DNA of 64,000 bases, taken from positions 36,628,437 through 36,692,436 of the forward strand of contig JAPWDM010000002.1 in assembly GCA_035578155.1 (NCBI GenBank). Direction: 5' to 3'. Made by a program: the position numbers and the translations under genes. Numbering within the stretch: the stretch's first letter is position 1; the number at the start of each line of letters is the position of its first letter. This document shows positions 27,302 to 38,787 of this stretch, in pieces. This stretch comes from Brachynemurus nebulosus (Eukaryota > Arthropoda > Insecta > Neuroptera > Myrmeleontidae). The notes beneath the pieces are model-generated. The model saw only the letters and a program-made list of their open reading frames with translations, was not told where the DNA came from and did not search any database.

Positions 27302-27570
27302 AAAAATGCGCACATGAAATTTGCTCACACGAAATCTCCTCACACGAAAACTCCTCACAGTGATAAATGCTCACACGAAATATCCCCACACAGAAAATTC
27401 CGCACACAGAAAAATGCGCACACAGAAAATTCCTCACACAGAAAATTCCGCACACGGAAAAATACTCACACAGAAAATTCCTCACATGGAAAAATGCGCA
27501 CAGTGATAAATGCTCACAAGAAAAATGCCCACTTTGATAAATCCTCACACTGAAAAATGCTCACATTAAT
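27302..27570 (+). repeat. 16-bp tandem repeat array (left)
   Basis: About 16 units of the form CTCACACAGAAAATTC or CGCACACAGAAAAATG. The two unit types are mixed rather than strictly alternating. The inverse copy is at 30815-31087. ORFs on both strands over these arrays arise because the period keeps several frames free of stops; they are not genes. Confidence 0.85.
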
Positions 27571-28046
27571 TATTAAACAGGTGACACAAAATTAATATTT
27601 CATGAATTTCTCATGCAAATAAGTTGTTTAATAAAAAAATTAGACATCTTAGAATCCAGACTAAATTATCGATCTCATTATATCCCGGTGGAATATTCCC
27701 GTAGGAGAAAACACAAATTTATTATAATGAGACCAGATTGGCTGAATCGATACTAATTAAATTTGGTAATAAAGATAGTATATATGATTTGATTTAACAG
27801 GAATCATAATTTTATTCTGATGAAGAGTTCCCACGGGGTCACCAATGACAAAACAGTTGTACCAATTTATTGAATCAAATCTGGTATAGAAATCTTGGTC
27901 TTAATACAATGTGAAAATTTGTATGCTTGGATGTTTGTTGATTAATCACGCCAAAACGGCTGAACCGATTTTGATAAAATATTATATGCAGACATTTTAT
28001 ACACTGAATTAACACACAGGATACCTAAACTTTATCCCGGCTCCAA

Positions 28047-29100
28047 GTTCTTGAGGGTTACAAAACCCCCTGCACAATCACTCCCAAATAATGAAAACGA
28101 ATTCGATGAAATTTGGTACCCAGATACTATTTACTCGAAATTAACACATAGAATTATGTTATCCCGATTGAAGGTTCCTGTGGGATGCAAAACCAGTTAT
28201 ATAATCACATCGAAATGACTGAACCGAGTTCAATGAACTTTGGTACCCAGATACTATTTACCCGGAATTAACACATAGAATTATGTTATCCCGATTGAAG
28301 GTTCCTGTGGGATGCAAAACCAGTTATATAATCACATCGAAATGACTGAACCGAATTCAATGAAATTTGGTACCCAGATACTATTTACCCGGAATTAACA
28401 CATAGACTTATGTTATCCCGATTGAAGGTTCCTGTGGGATGCAAAACCAGTTAAATAATCACATCAAAATGACTGAACCTAATTCAATGCAATTTGGTAC
28501 CCAGATACTATTTACCCGGAATTAACACATAGAATTATGTTATCCCGATTGAAGGTTCCTGTGGGATGCAAAACCAGTTATATAATCACATCGAAATGAC
28601 TGAACCGAATTCAATGAAATTTGGTACCCAGATACTATTTACCCGGAATTAACACATAGAATTATGTTATCCCAGCTGAAGGTTCCTGTGGGATGCAAAA
28701 CCAGTTAAATAATCACATCGAAATGACTGAACCAAATTCAATGCAATTTAGTACCCGCAGATACTATTTACCCGAAATAACACGTAGAATTATGTTATCC
28801 CGACTGAAGGTTCCTGTGGGATGCAAAACCAGTTAAATAATCACATCGAAATGACTGAACCGAATTCAATGCAATTTGGTACCCAGATACTATTTACCCG
28901 AAATTAACACGTAGAATTATGTTATCCCGACTGAAGGTTCCTGTGGGATGAAAAACCAGTTATATAATCACATCGAAATGACTAAACCGAATTCAATGCA
29001 ATTTGGTACCCAGATACTATTTACACGGAATTAACAATAGAATTATGTTATCCCGATTGAAGATTCCTGTGGGATGCAAAACTAATTTCATAATCACATC
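28047..29100 (+). repeat. 127-bp tandem repeat array, about eight units
   Basis: The landmark GGTTCCTGTGGGATGCAAAA returns at 28173, 28300 and 28427 and onward. Units carry GAACCGAATTCAATGAAATT. The first and last units are diverged. The inverse partner is at 29940-30300. Confidence 0.9.
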
Positions 29101-29939
29101 GAATTAACTAAATCGAATTAGATAAAATTTAGGATACAGACACTAATTACCGTCAACACATACAGCAATAATTTTAATAACACATAGGATAGTTTTATCC
29201 AGATTAGAAATTCCTGGGGGATGCAATACCAATTACATAATCACGTCCAAATAGCTAAACCGAATGCGATGAAATTTAGTACACAGATATGATTTGTCTT
29301 GAATCAACACATAGGTTAACCGTATTCCAGGTGGAGGGTCCTGTGGGATACGGACCCAGTTAGTTAATTACAGCGAAATGACTGAACTAAATTCCATGAA
29401 ATTTGATATATATCTACAGAAGCTATTTAGTACGAATGTATATAGAAATAATTTTAATATTTATAATGCATATAATATTTTTATCCCGATTGAAGATTCC
29501 TGGAGGAAACAAACAAAAACTACTTAATCACGCGCCAATATTCTTAAAATTGATTTTAATTTCATTTCTTTACTTGTGAATTGTTGGTTATAAATTGAAT
29601 TTAGTTCTTTTATATGTAAAAAACCAATTTTCTCATAATTACCCGAAGAACTCTTTGAAGAACTCTTTTTAGAAGAAATTAACTCTTTAAATGGTGTATA
29701 AGCACTTTTATTATAAAATATCTAATTTACTTAACAGAAATTTGCGTTTGGGATTTTTCTTTGTAAAAGAAACAAAATAGTATTGCTTGAGTAAACTATT
29801 TTATTTGTAATTAAAATTCTTTCATTTTAATTTAGAAAAACACAATGATTATTCTTAATATACTATCGTTTACAATAGTAATATACAATATAATATATAC
29901 AGAAAAAAATATACATTAAATAGTTTAAAATTTACAATA

Positions 29940-30300
29940 ATTTCATCCCACAGGAACCTTCAGTCGGGATAACATAATTCTACGTGTTAATTTCGGGTAA
30001 ATAGTATCTGGGTACCAAATTGCATTGAATTCGGTTCAGTCATTTCGATGTGATTATTTAACTGGTTTTACATCCCACAGGAACCTTCAGTCGGGATAAC
30101 ATAATTCTACGTGTTATTTCGGGTAAATAGTATCTGCGGGTACTAAATTGCATTGAATTTGGTTCGGTCATTTCGATGTGATTATTTAACTGGTTTTGCA
30201 TCCCACAGGAACCTTCAGTTGGGATAACATAATTCTATGTGTTAATTTCGAGTAAATAGTATCTGGGTACCAAATTCCATCGAATTCGTTTTCATTATTT
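29940..30300 (-). repeat. 127-bp repeat array, inverse arm
   Basis: About three units in the opposite orientation (CATCCCACAGGAACCTTCAG). Individual variants, such as GTACCCGCAGATAC, are shared with specific units of the left arm. Confidence 0.85.
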
Positions 30301-30814
30301 GGGAGTGATTGTGCAGGGGGTTTTGTAACCCTCAAGAACTTGGAGCCGGGATAAAGTTTAGGTATCCTGTGTGTTAATTCAGTGTATAAAATGTCTGTAT
30401 ATAATATTTTATCAAAATCGGTTTAGCCGTTTTGGCGTGATTAATCAACAAACATCCAAGCATACAAATTTTCACATTGTATTAAGACCAAGATTTCTAT
30501 ACCAGATTTGATTCAATAAATTGGTACAACTGTTTTGTCATTGGTGACCCCGTGGGAACTGTTCATCAGAATAAAATTATGATTCCTGTTAAATCAAATC
30601 ATATATACTATCTTTATTACCAAATTTAATTAGTATCGATTCAGCCAATCTGGTCTCATTATAATAAATTTGTGTTTTCTCCTACGGGAATATTCCACCG
30701 GGATATAATGAGATCGATAATTTAGTCTGGATTCTAAGATGTCTAATTTTTTTATTAAACAACTTATTTGCATGAGAAATTCATGAAATATTAATTTTGT
30801 GTCACCTGTTTAAA

Positions 30815-31087
30815 AATTAATGTGAGCATTTTTCAGTGTGAGGATTTATCAACGTGGGCATTTTTCTTGTGAGCATTTATCACTGTGCGCATTTTTCCAT
30901 GTGAGGAATTTTCTGTGTGAGCATTTTTCCGTGTGCGGAATTTTCTGTGTGAGGAATTTTCTGTGTGCGCATTTTTCTGTGTGCGGAATTTTCTGTGTGG
31001 GGATATTTCGTGTGAGCATTTATCACTGTGAGGAGTTTTCGTGTGAGGAGATTTCGTGTGAGCAAATTTCATGTGCGCATTTTTCAT
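30815..31087 (-). repeat. 16-bp tandem repeat array (right, inverse)
   Basis: Near-exact inverse of 27302-27570, with only a handful of differences over 270 bases. Confidence 0.85.
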
Positions 31088-31624
31088 ACAACCATTTATA
31101 CAATTAGCATTTTTATATCAAATGAAAATAAAAATTGTCAACTTTGTTGTGATTCATCTGTATACCACAGAATAAAATTCTAAAAAAATGTTGGTAATTA
31201 AGTATGTACATGCTTAATATTTTTCTTCTTAAAAGATTTCGAAAGTTCATCTTTCTGAATTATAAATTTTTACCTAAAAATTACCACTACTTTTGCAACA
31301 GCAAATTTGAATCGATTTTGAATACAATCGATAATTTAAGTATCGATTCTTTTGTTGGCAATTACGAATCGATTCAAAAATCGATTATTTTTAAAAAAAC
31401 GACATATCTCACCATCGGGTGAGAAGTAAATATATTTTTGCTGCTCTCATTTTTTTTAATCTGCGGAGAGGGAATATTGATGTTGCACAGAATGTTGGCT
31501 AGGGGGGCGTAGTATGCATCAGAAATTAATAGACTATAATAGATGGCGGAATTTATTGTTTATTTTAAAAAGGGAAACTGTTTTACCTGATTTGTGATTT
31601 ACCTTTACTATCAAAGACATCTAT

Positions 31625-31766
31625 CGATTATTATCAGCGTTTTTTAGCGAATTTCGAAAACTCGAAATTCAGCTATTACAGTAGGTCTCATGACGCAATC
31701 TGAGTCCGGGACTATGGCAGAAATCTGTTTTGAGGTCCCTAGAATACGAAAATGATATTCACTAAA

Positions 31767-31852
<86 letters not shown>

Positions 31853-32050
31853 TTATGTGTTCCCACGATAACTCTCGAACGAAACGTCTAACGCTTATGA
31901 AATTTTGTGTGCGGACTGGATTCTGAATTGGCTTGGCTAAGTTCGTTAGCCAGAGACGTCGGATGCCCGGAAGTAGGTTTTCTGGCCATTTTTTATCATT
32001 CGATCTTATCATAAGACAGTTCGATTTTTACATCGTTGAAAAGGAAAAAA
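31625..32050. repeat. Dispersed repeat related to the P-type element, interrupted by TA microsatellite
   Basis: It begins TTTTTTAGCGAATTTCG and contains GAAATTCAGCTATTAC and CGATAACTCTCGAACGAAAC. The same sequence recurs at 59490-59945 and, inverted and partial, near 54100-54360. Confidence 0.5.
31770..31852. repeat. TA microsatellite
   Basis: About 40 TA units with one interruption, lying inside the repeat just described. Confidence 0.95.
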
Positions 32051-32670
32051 AAAATTATGAAGAAAATGTTCTTATAATTTTCTTTCTATGTTAAGTAGTT
32101 TTCGAGAAAATCGTAATTTTCACTATTGGCTTATTTTGCTCTCTTTGTCATTGTAATAAGTAATTTATATTTCTATCTCAGTTCTTTATGAAGTATAAAA
32201 ATATTTCACTTTTTTATTAAAGAATTTTGTGAGAACAAGTGAAGTATATTCACATACATGTGTTATAACACACACAAATGTATAGAGTTTTGTTTCTCAT
32301 TTATTGCATTATAATTAGCATGATTCTATCTCATGTTAAAAAATGTAAATTAAACAGATTTTCTAAGCTAATGTAATGAAGAATTTTTTTTTTTTATTGA
32401 ATTTTTAAGTAAACAAGAAATTGAAGATTATGTTATGATATAATATTATTAAATATATGAAACAAAACAAAATATGTATAATGTACATATGTATGCACGG
32501 AAAAATATTTTGAATCGATTTTGAAATTTTTTTCACTAATAATTAATAATGTTAAAAAATTAAACCATTTCAAATGGATTTAAGGTATTTTATGTGAGGT
32601 CAAGGTTTTCGGGACCTAAAAAGGCCAGAAATTAATTAACCAATCGATTTTAAAAATTTTTTCACAGTTA

Positions 32671-33130
32671 GGCCCGATTTACATTACCACTCCACTCTCA
32701 CTCTGATATCACTCTGCTCCCGATTCGATATAATCTTGTTGTGTTCACATTACAGTGCTGATAACATGCTGGTACCTATTCGTTCTCCATTCACATTATC
32801 ATGCCACCCTGAGTACGATACTAGTTCGGTCTCAGTTCGATACAAACATCTTTTCATAACAACTGAATGCAAGCGGAGTGGAGTGGAATCAAAAAAGTGT
32901 TTACACTATAGGTACAAGCCATAACAAGTCTGATATCGCTCCGATATAATATTACCTGAGTGGTATCGATATTGGAGTGGCATTGTAGTGAGACCGAACC
33001 GCGACTGATATCGGATCGATATCAGAGCGATGATGTGAATACACTCATTGTTTATTGTGTAAGAATATTTTATCGAACCTGGAGCGGAGTGATATCGGAG
33101 TGAGAGCAGAGCGGTAATGTAAATCGGGGC
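32671..33130. mobile_element. 460-bp TTA-flanked MITE (PIF/Harbinger-like)
   Basis: TTA at 32668-32670 and 33131-33133. Ends GGCCCGATTTACATTACC and GGTAATGTAAATCGGGGC are nearly perfect inverse. The interior is rich in GATATCGGAGTG-like repeats. It has inserted into the first 120-bp unit of the P-type element. Confidence 0.75.
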
Positions 33131-33239
33131 TTAGTAAGTTAAAGTATTTGAATTAATTAATTAAATGATGTCCGCAAGAAGCTTACGGACTGCCATAAGT
33201 TATATGAGATCCTTAGAACCCTTTTCTTACTGTTAGAGT

Positions 33240-34560
33240 ACTAGACTTGTATGAGTTTCGCCAGGATTTACTGATCCCATAATTGTAAAAAATAAACTAA
33301 ACGACCAATTTTAAAAAAATCTTCACTGTTACAGAGCTAAACTATTTTAGATAGATTTAGAATACATTACGTAAGGTCCGCCAGGGTCCACAGGACCCAA
33401 AAGTGTCAAAAATAAACTAACTGACCGATTTTGAAAATTTTTTCACTGTTACAGAGCTAAACTATTTTAGATAAATATCGATTACGTTATGTAAGGTCCG
33501 CCTGGGTCCATAGGACCCAAAAGTGTCAAAAATAAACTGCCTGATCGATTTTGAAAATTTTTTCACTGTTACAGAGCTAAACTGTTTTAGATAAATATAG
33601 ATTCCGTTATGTAAGGTCCACCAAGGTCCATAGAACCCAAAAGTGTCAAAAATAAACTAACTGACCGATTTTGAAAATTTTTTCACTGTTACAGAGCTAA
33701 ACTGTTTTACATAAATATAGATTCCGTTATGTAAGGTCCACCAAGGTCCATAGAACCCAAAAGTGTCAAAAATAAACTAACTGACCGATTTTGAAAATTT
33801 TTTCACTGTTACAGAGCTAAACTGTTTTAGATAAATATAGATTCCGTTATGTAAGGTCCACCAAGGTCCATAGAACCCAAAAGTGTCAAAAATAAACTAA
33901 CTGACCGATTTTGAAAATTTTTTCACTGTTACAGAGCTAACCTATTTTAGATAAATATAGATTACGTTATGTAAGGTCTGCCAGGGTCCATGGGATCCAA
34001 AAGTGTCAAAAATAAACTAACCGACTGATTTTGAAAATTTTTTCACTGTTACAGAGCTAAACTATTTTAGATAAATATAGATTACGTTATGTAAGGTCTG
34101 CCAGGGTCCATGGGATCCAAAAGTGTCAAAAATAAACTAACCGACCGATTTTGAAAATTTTTTCACTGTTGGGGAACTAAGCTATTTTAGATAGACATAC
34201 ATTACGTTATTTAGGGTCCGCCAGGGTCCATGGGACCCAAAAGTGGTAAAAATAAACTAACCGACCGATTTTGAAAATTTTTTCACTCTTACAGAGCTAA
34301 ACTATTTTAGATAAATATAGATTACGTTATGTAAAGTCTGCCAGGTCCATCGGATCCAAAAGTGTCAAAAATAAACTAACCGACCGATTTTGAAAATTTT
34401 TTCACTGTTGGGGAGCTAAGCTATTTTAGATACATATAGATTACGTTAAGTAAGGTCTGACAGTGTCAGTAGGACCTAAAAGTGTCAAAAATAAAATAAC
34501 TGACCGATTTTGAAACTTTTTTACTATTACCGAGGTAAACTATTTTAGATAGGTACAGGT
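33240..34560 (+). repeat. 120-bp tandem array, about eleven units
   Basis: The block TTTTTTCACTGTTACAGAGC recurs at exactly 120 bases over several units (for example 33440 and 33560). Units contain CGACCGATTTTGAAAATTTT and AAGTGTCAAAAATAAACTAA. Three central units are almost identical, indicating recent unequal exchange. Confidence 0.92.
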
Positions 34561-34627
34561 TGTGTTATCTGAGATCCACAACTGTCCTGCGGATGCAAAT
34601 GCGGCGTAGAATGCTACACAACGGGTT

Positions 34628-34631
<4 letters not shown>

Positions 34632-34721
<90 letters not shown>
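34632..34721. repeat. TA microsatellite
   Basis: About 45 TA units, within the arm of the P-type element. Confidence 0.95.
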
Positions 34722-34723
<2 letters not shown>

Positions 34724-35318
34724 CATAAAGTCCGCCTAGAATATACGATCGAGCTGATTTTTTAATGAGGTCCACCGGGATCTTGCAGATCCGAAAACGC
34801 CAGTAATAAGCTATCGAACCGATGCTAAAAAATTTCTCACTGCTAGAGAACTAAATTATTTTAGATGGATACAACTATGCTGCACAAAATTCGTTCGGGT
34901 TCTTGGGTCCCCAAAAATACCAAAACTAATTACCCAGCCGATTTTAAAAATTCTTTTACTCTTAGAAAGCTAAACTATTTTAAATAGGTACAGGTCTTAG
35001 ATGAGATCCGCCAGTGCCCAAGATTTGGAAATTCGCTATGTTATGCAGATGCTGCGACAGGGGTATTTCTTTCTTTACTTGATTTAATATTATGTACCTA
35101 TTCTTAATATTAATTAAAACCTAAATTTTTGCCAAATTTAATTTTTTACAATTACAAGAAACGCAGAAAACCATTAATTTTTTAATTTTATTTTTTAAAA
35201 TTAAGATGTTTCTTGTAAATGTAAGAAATTTTGTTTGGCAACAATGAAAATATGAAATGAAACACAATATTAAAGAAAAATCATCTTTATTTTATTTTAT
35301 ATTAGGAAATGGCAAAAT

Positions 35319-36116
35319 TTATCTTAACAGATAGTAGCATTTTGGAGAACGTTTAAGTAAAGATAGAGCTGCTGCCTTGTCACTAGATGACCACCGCCAC
35401 CCATGTGTTTTTCTCTTGGAGTTTTTCAACTGGGACATTACTAAATGCTTTGCCAAATTCGACAACCCGCTAAAAAGATCAGTAACCACTGGATTTGAAT
35501 CTATCTTTGTTAATTTTTTTATGGTTTCTATCTTTTTTTCAATTGATTTCTTCATCTTGTTGATTTTATTTTTAAATTTTCTAATATTCATTTTCACTTT
35601 TTTGGACTTTTTAATTACGTATTTCGGCAATAAGATTTCGGAAGTATTGGGAATATCAGGATGATTAATAGGCATGTCAGAAGTAGAGGAGATAGAATGC
35701 CTGTAAGTTGATGGCACTGGTGATGAAGGATGTTCAGAAGTTGATGGCACTTGTGACGGAGGATGTTCAGAAGTTGATGATACCGGCGAGAAAGGACGTT
35801 CGGAAGTTGATAGAAATGGTGAAAGCTCTGAAGTTGATGGAAATGGTGAAAAGTCGAAAGTTGAGTTAATCGGAGTAGCAGGACGGTCAAAAATTGAAGT
35901 TGAAGTGATGGTGGAGACAGGAGCTGACATTGGCGGAACAGGATTATTCGTAGCTGATGTTAGATATAGGGTGGGAACAGCCCAAAGAAACCGAATTTTG
36001 TTTACATATGAATTGTAAAATTTCTTTTCGAAATGTTTGAAACATAAAAAAAGTGATTCCACGCATATTTAATACATACGTCTTCCTTACCCACTGCAGT
36101 CAGCCACTTTTTGCAT
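35319..36116 (-). pseudogene. Broken THAP/P-element-type transposase fragment
   Basis: From a likely acceptor (TTGTAG, exon from 36116 downward) the frame reads CKKWLTAVGKEDV, matching the first half of a THAP zinc-binding domain. A second frame, shifted, gives LFLCFKHFEKKFYNS and AVPTLYL, matching the C..HF and AVPTLF end of the same domain. The two are joined only by a frameshift within about 45 bases, so the domain is broken. The second frame then runs through a Ser/Pro-rich linker with repeated PSTSEHP units, a lysine-rich coiled-coil-like stretch (KKSKKVKMNIRKFKNK) and WSSSDKAAALSLLKRSPKCY, which resembles the DNA-binding-side helix of P-type transposases, and stops at 35319. The RNase H-like catalytic part is absent. 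Likely a truncated, inactive relic. Confidence 0.6.
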
Positions 36117-36589
36117 CTACAATAAAAATTATATTAATTAATTGCAATATAAAAATATTTTTGTAACGAATTGGGATTCAATATTATTATGTAGTTAACT
36201 TTATGCTGATTTTATTTAATATACCCTTGTCGCAGCATCTGCATAACATAGCGAATTTTCAAAAGTTGGACACCGGTGGACTTCAGATAAGAACTTGTAT
36301 TCATCCTAGTTTAGTCTTTTAACAGCAAAAAAATTTTCAAAATCGGTTGAGTAGTTTATTTTTGGCGCGCTTTTAGATTCTCAGGACCCTGGTGGATATC
36401 TCATATAAAATAGCATCCATTTAAAATATAGTTTAATTTTTTAACGGTGAAAAAATCTTCAAATAATCGATTAAGTAGTTTAATTTTGGAGCTTTTGAGA
36501 CCTCAGGACTCTGGCGGACTTCATGTAACATAACCTATATTCATCTAAAATCACAGAACATGTAGAAGAAGAGTAAATACAAAATTATG

Positions 36590-36930
36590 TGGTCGGTAGT
36601 GTGTAGTTCTGAGCAAGTTAGACTACTTTCCATCCAGTCGTTCAGAACGTTCAGAAGCAGTGAATGAGCATAGATCGATAGATCAATTGTTTATGATAGT
36701 TATAGTCATTTTGCCATCGCCGTACCGAGCAGTGCACATACGTACATAGTACCACGGTACCACACATACGTTTGCAAGACCGAATAGAGCACGCATACAC
36801 GGAACACATATCACACAGATACAAGCTAAGCCCAACGTACATACATAACATATAGGTGGGAACTAGTGGGGATATTTTGGCGACACTGGTTTCGCTAGTA
36901 TAGAGATACGAGCTCATATTCTATATGTTC
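36590..36930 (-). repeat. Dispersed ~380-bp repeat, copy 3
   Basis: Related to the copies at 7905 and 10050 (GCAGTGAATGAGCATAGATC, TTTCGCTAGTATAGAGATA). No independent ORF is credible. Confidence 0.45.
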
Positions 36931-37137
36931 TATGTCTGGGTTTAATACTTCTGATTTTCTCATCACATGACTGATATAAGATGGACATCATACATGGGAA
37001 GAATTGACAAAATTGGTCAGGAAAATGGCATTAATTAGGTTTTCTTTTTTTACCACTCGTGGCGTTAATATTCCTCATCAACTGATGTAAATATAGCGAA
37101 TATAGTAAGATAAAACGGATAAAATAGAATGTAAATA

Positions 37138-37538
37138 CAGTACTTATTCTCAAATGGAAACACGTCGGGACTGGGGAAGTGAGTGTTTCCATTTGAGAAT
37201 CACCAATGTCGGTTGATGGTATTTAATAATAAGGAAATACATAGAAATTACATATGTATGAAATAAACTCTTATAGTTTAAATTACTTTATACGGCGAAT
37301 ATCCAATGGTACTGACTCCGATTTTATATAGTCAGCGAATTATATAATATACAATGTAAATGATGCGATGCAAAATAAAAATTGTTAAGTTTATTTTAAA
37401 AACGATCGAAAAACCCACTTTATTGAGTTGAACATTGAAAAAGATTCCAGAATATTCTAGTCAAAAGCTAACAAAGTTATAGAAGCTCGCGTTTCCATTT
37501 GGAAGAATGGAAGTGTTTCCATTTGAGAATAAGTACTG
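37138..37538. mobile_element. 401-bp TA-flanked MITE carrying one heat-shock element
   Basis: TA at 37136 and 37539. The ends CAGTACTTATTCTCAAATGG and its inverse are identical over about 26 bases. Three further copies of the TTTCCATTTG motif lie inside. A perfect three-site heat-shock element, TTCCAGAATATTC, is at 37445-37457. Confidence 0.75.
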
Positions 37539-37741
37539 TATCGCTTTGGTACACAAGGAACGCTAATACCCTCTTATTTTTGACGCTTTTTTGCATACAT
37601 TGAGTTAGATTACCTTTATCTAGACACCATGTTCTCGTCGTAAAAATTGGATGCTTCGTTCGAACTTCGAGCGTTATCACATCCAAAGCAGATTAAGGAC
37701 GCGCAGATCTTGATGACGTAGATGGCGAATTATATGTATAT

Positions 37742-37940
37742 ACAGTCTGAATTTTTTGAGAGTTGCCATTTTTACTACAGCCAAACCGTTGACTTATTTT
37801 ATAAATTGTTCAAATAAGAGCTGCAGATATCGACAGGGGCAACCGATTGCTATAGTCAGGATCTTTATAGCTCTTAGCTCTTATCAACGGTTTAGCTGTA
37901 ATAAAGATGGTAACTCTCAAAAAACTCACGCTATAAATAT
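37742..37940. mobile_element. Short palindromic MITE (TTTTTTGAGAGTTGCC family), copy 1
   Basis: TTTTTTGAGAGTTGCCATTT near the left end is answered by ATGGTAACTCTCAAAAAACT near the right. A second, longer member is at 53421-53862. Confidence 0.6.
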
Positions 37941-38009
37941 AATAATAAGTAATTGTCATAGAACACTAGAAACCAACTAATATCAAAAAAGTGTAATTCG
38001 CTTGGAGTC

Positions 38010-38270
38010 ATTTGTAGGCCAGTCACAGCTTAAGGCATGTAGTCAGTCAGTGTCCGTCGCCGAACGCACAGTACATTGTTAGACAATGGTTAGACATTGT
38101 TACTTAAATTGGACAGCTTAGTCTGTCTCATAATACGTGTGTTGTAGTCGTTGTAGTAGTATGTGTGAATACGCATGCAGATGCAACCATTAAACCAATA
38201 CCACTGCAAACAGTGTGTATCTACACGCCAGAGTGGGGAGATTTTACGTCACAAACTCATTACAAATGGA
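38010..38270 (+). repeat. Dispersed ~380-bp repeat, copy 4 (diverged)
   Basis: Similar order of motifs to the other copies (TTAAGGCATGTAGTCAG, CAGTGTGTATCTACACG) but strongly diverged. Confidence 0.3.
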
Positions 38271-38787
38271 ACAGAGACATAGACAATCTAATTTGACCCC
38301 TTGGTTGTGTACAGAAAAAGCTTGCGTCCGCTACAGATCGCAGTTTCGTGTCTTAAATCCGCAAAATATCTCCTGTGAACTCTAATTTGTGCCAGTCAAC
38401 AATTAAAAATAAATTTATTTACTTTAAGAAAGATATCTCTTTATTTTGAGAAATTTTTTATTCAATAGAATTTTTATAATTAAATACGATACACTTCATA
38501 TTTTTTTCTGTTTAAATTTCACGAGTTGATTAAAAAAACATGATATTTATTATGACGTGCACACCACGACCGTCAGTAACAGACTAAATCAGTGGTGGTG
38601 TAAATTGCTACTTATTTCAACTTTCGGATTACACTTTTTTATTTATATGTAGACTTGATCTGTCTCATCTGTGGTCCTGAATGTAGACTACCTATCTTAA
38701 TCTGCTTTGATCACATCTATATATGTGTTTGTGTGTCATGGAAGAAGGAAAGGTATATAATATTGTAAAGGAAGGAGCATTTTATAA

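Larger units (their letters stand above)
27302..31087. mobile_element. 3.8-kb foldback element with repeat-array arms
   Basis: From both ends inward, in mirror image: an array of 16-bp units, about 500 bases of single-copy sequence, then an array of 127-bp units. The left arm is 27302-29100 and the right arm 29940-31087. The right 127-bp array is shorter (about three units against eight). The middle 29100-29940 is AT-rich without an ORF. Foldback (FB-like) architecture; no transposase recognised. Confidence 0.7.
26907..31400. mobile_element. Outer inverted-repeat element enclosing the 27.3-31.1 kb foldback
   Basis: The left end is AGGGATGTCGTTTTTTAATC followed by several ATCGATT motifs. The right end inverse is GATATGTCGTTTTTTTAAA followed by the same ATCGATT clusters. 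GGGATGTCG-type ends with ATCGATT runs resemble insect hAT elements, but no clear duplication was found. The foldback sits within it or is its body. Confidence 0.4.
32511..36555. mobile_element. 4-kb P-type (THAP) element with 120-bp repeat arms
   Basis: The left arm is an array of about 120-bp units in plus orientation (32511-35030, interrupted by a MITE). The right arm (36262-36555) has two to three diverged units in inverse orientation. Between them lies a shorter inverted pair, 35031-35065 and 36222-36260 (TTATGCAGATGCTGCGACAG), bracketing a broken THAP/P-element-type coding region on the minus strand. The right arm seems truncated by the next repeat. Terminal duplication not found. Confidence 0.55.

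Noticed and set aside
30833..31107. Cysteine-rich ORFs resembling zinc-binding repeats
   Set aside because: They read through a 16-bp tandem array that is also open on the other strand and at the other end of the element.
31644..32012. Minus-strand ORF with a long Ile-Tyr repeat
   Set aside because: The Ile-Tyr run is a translated TA microsatellite within a dispersed repeat.
33240..34560. CRISPR-like array of regular repeats
   Set aside because: The units are contiguous 120-bp tandem copies without unique spacers, in a eukaryotic transposon.
35377..35664. Plus-strand ORF with a hydrophobic run
   Set aside because: It is antisense to the lysine-rich part of the broken THAP-type ORF.
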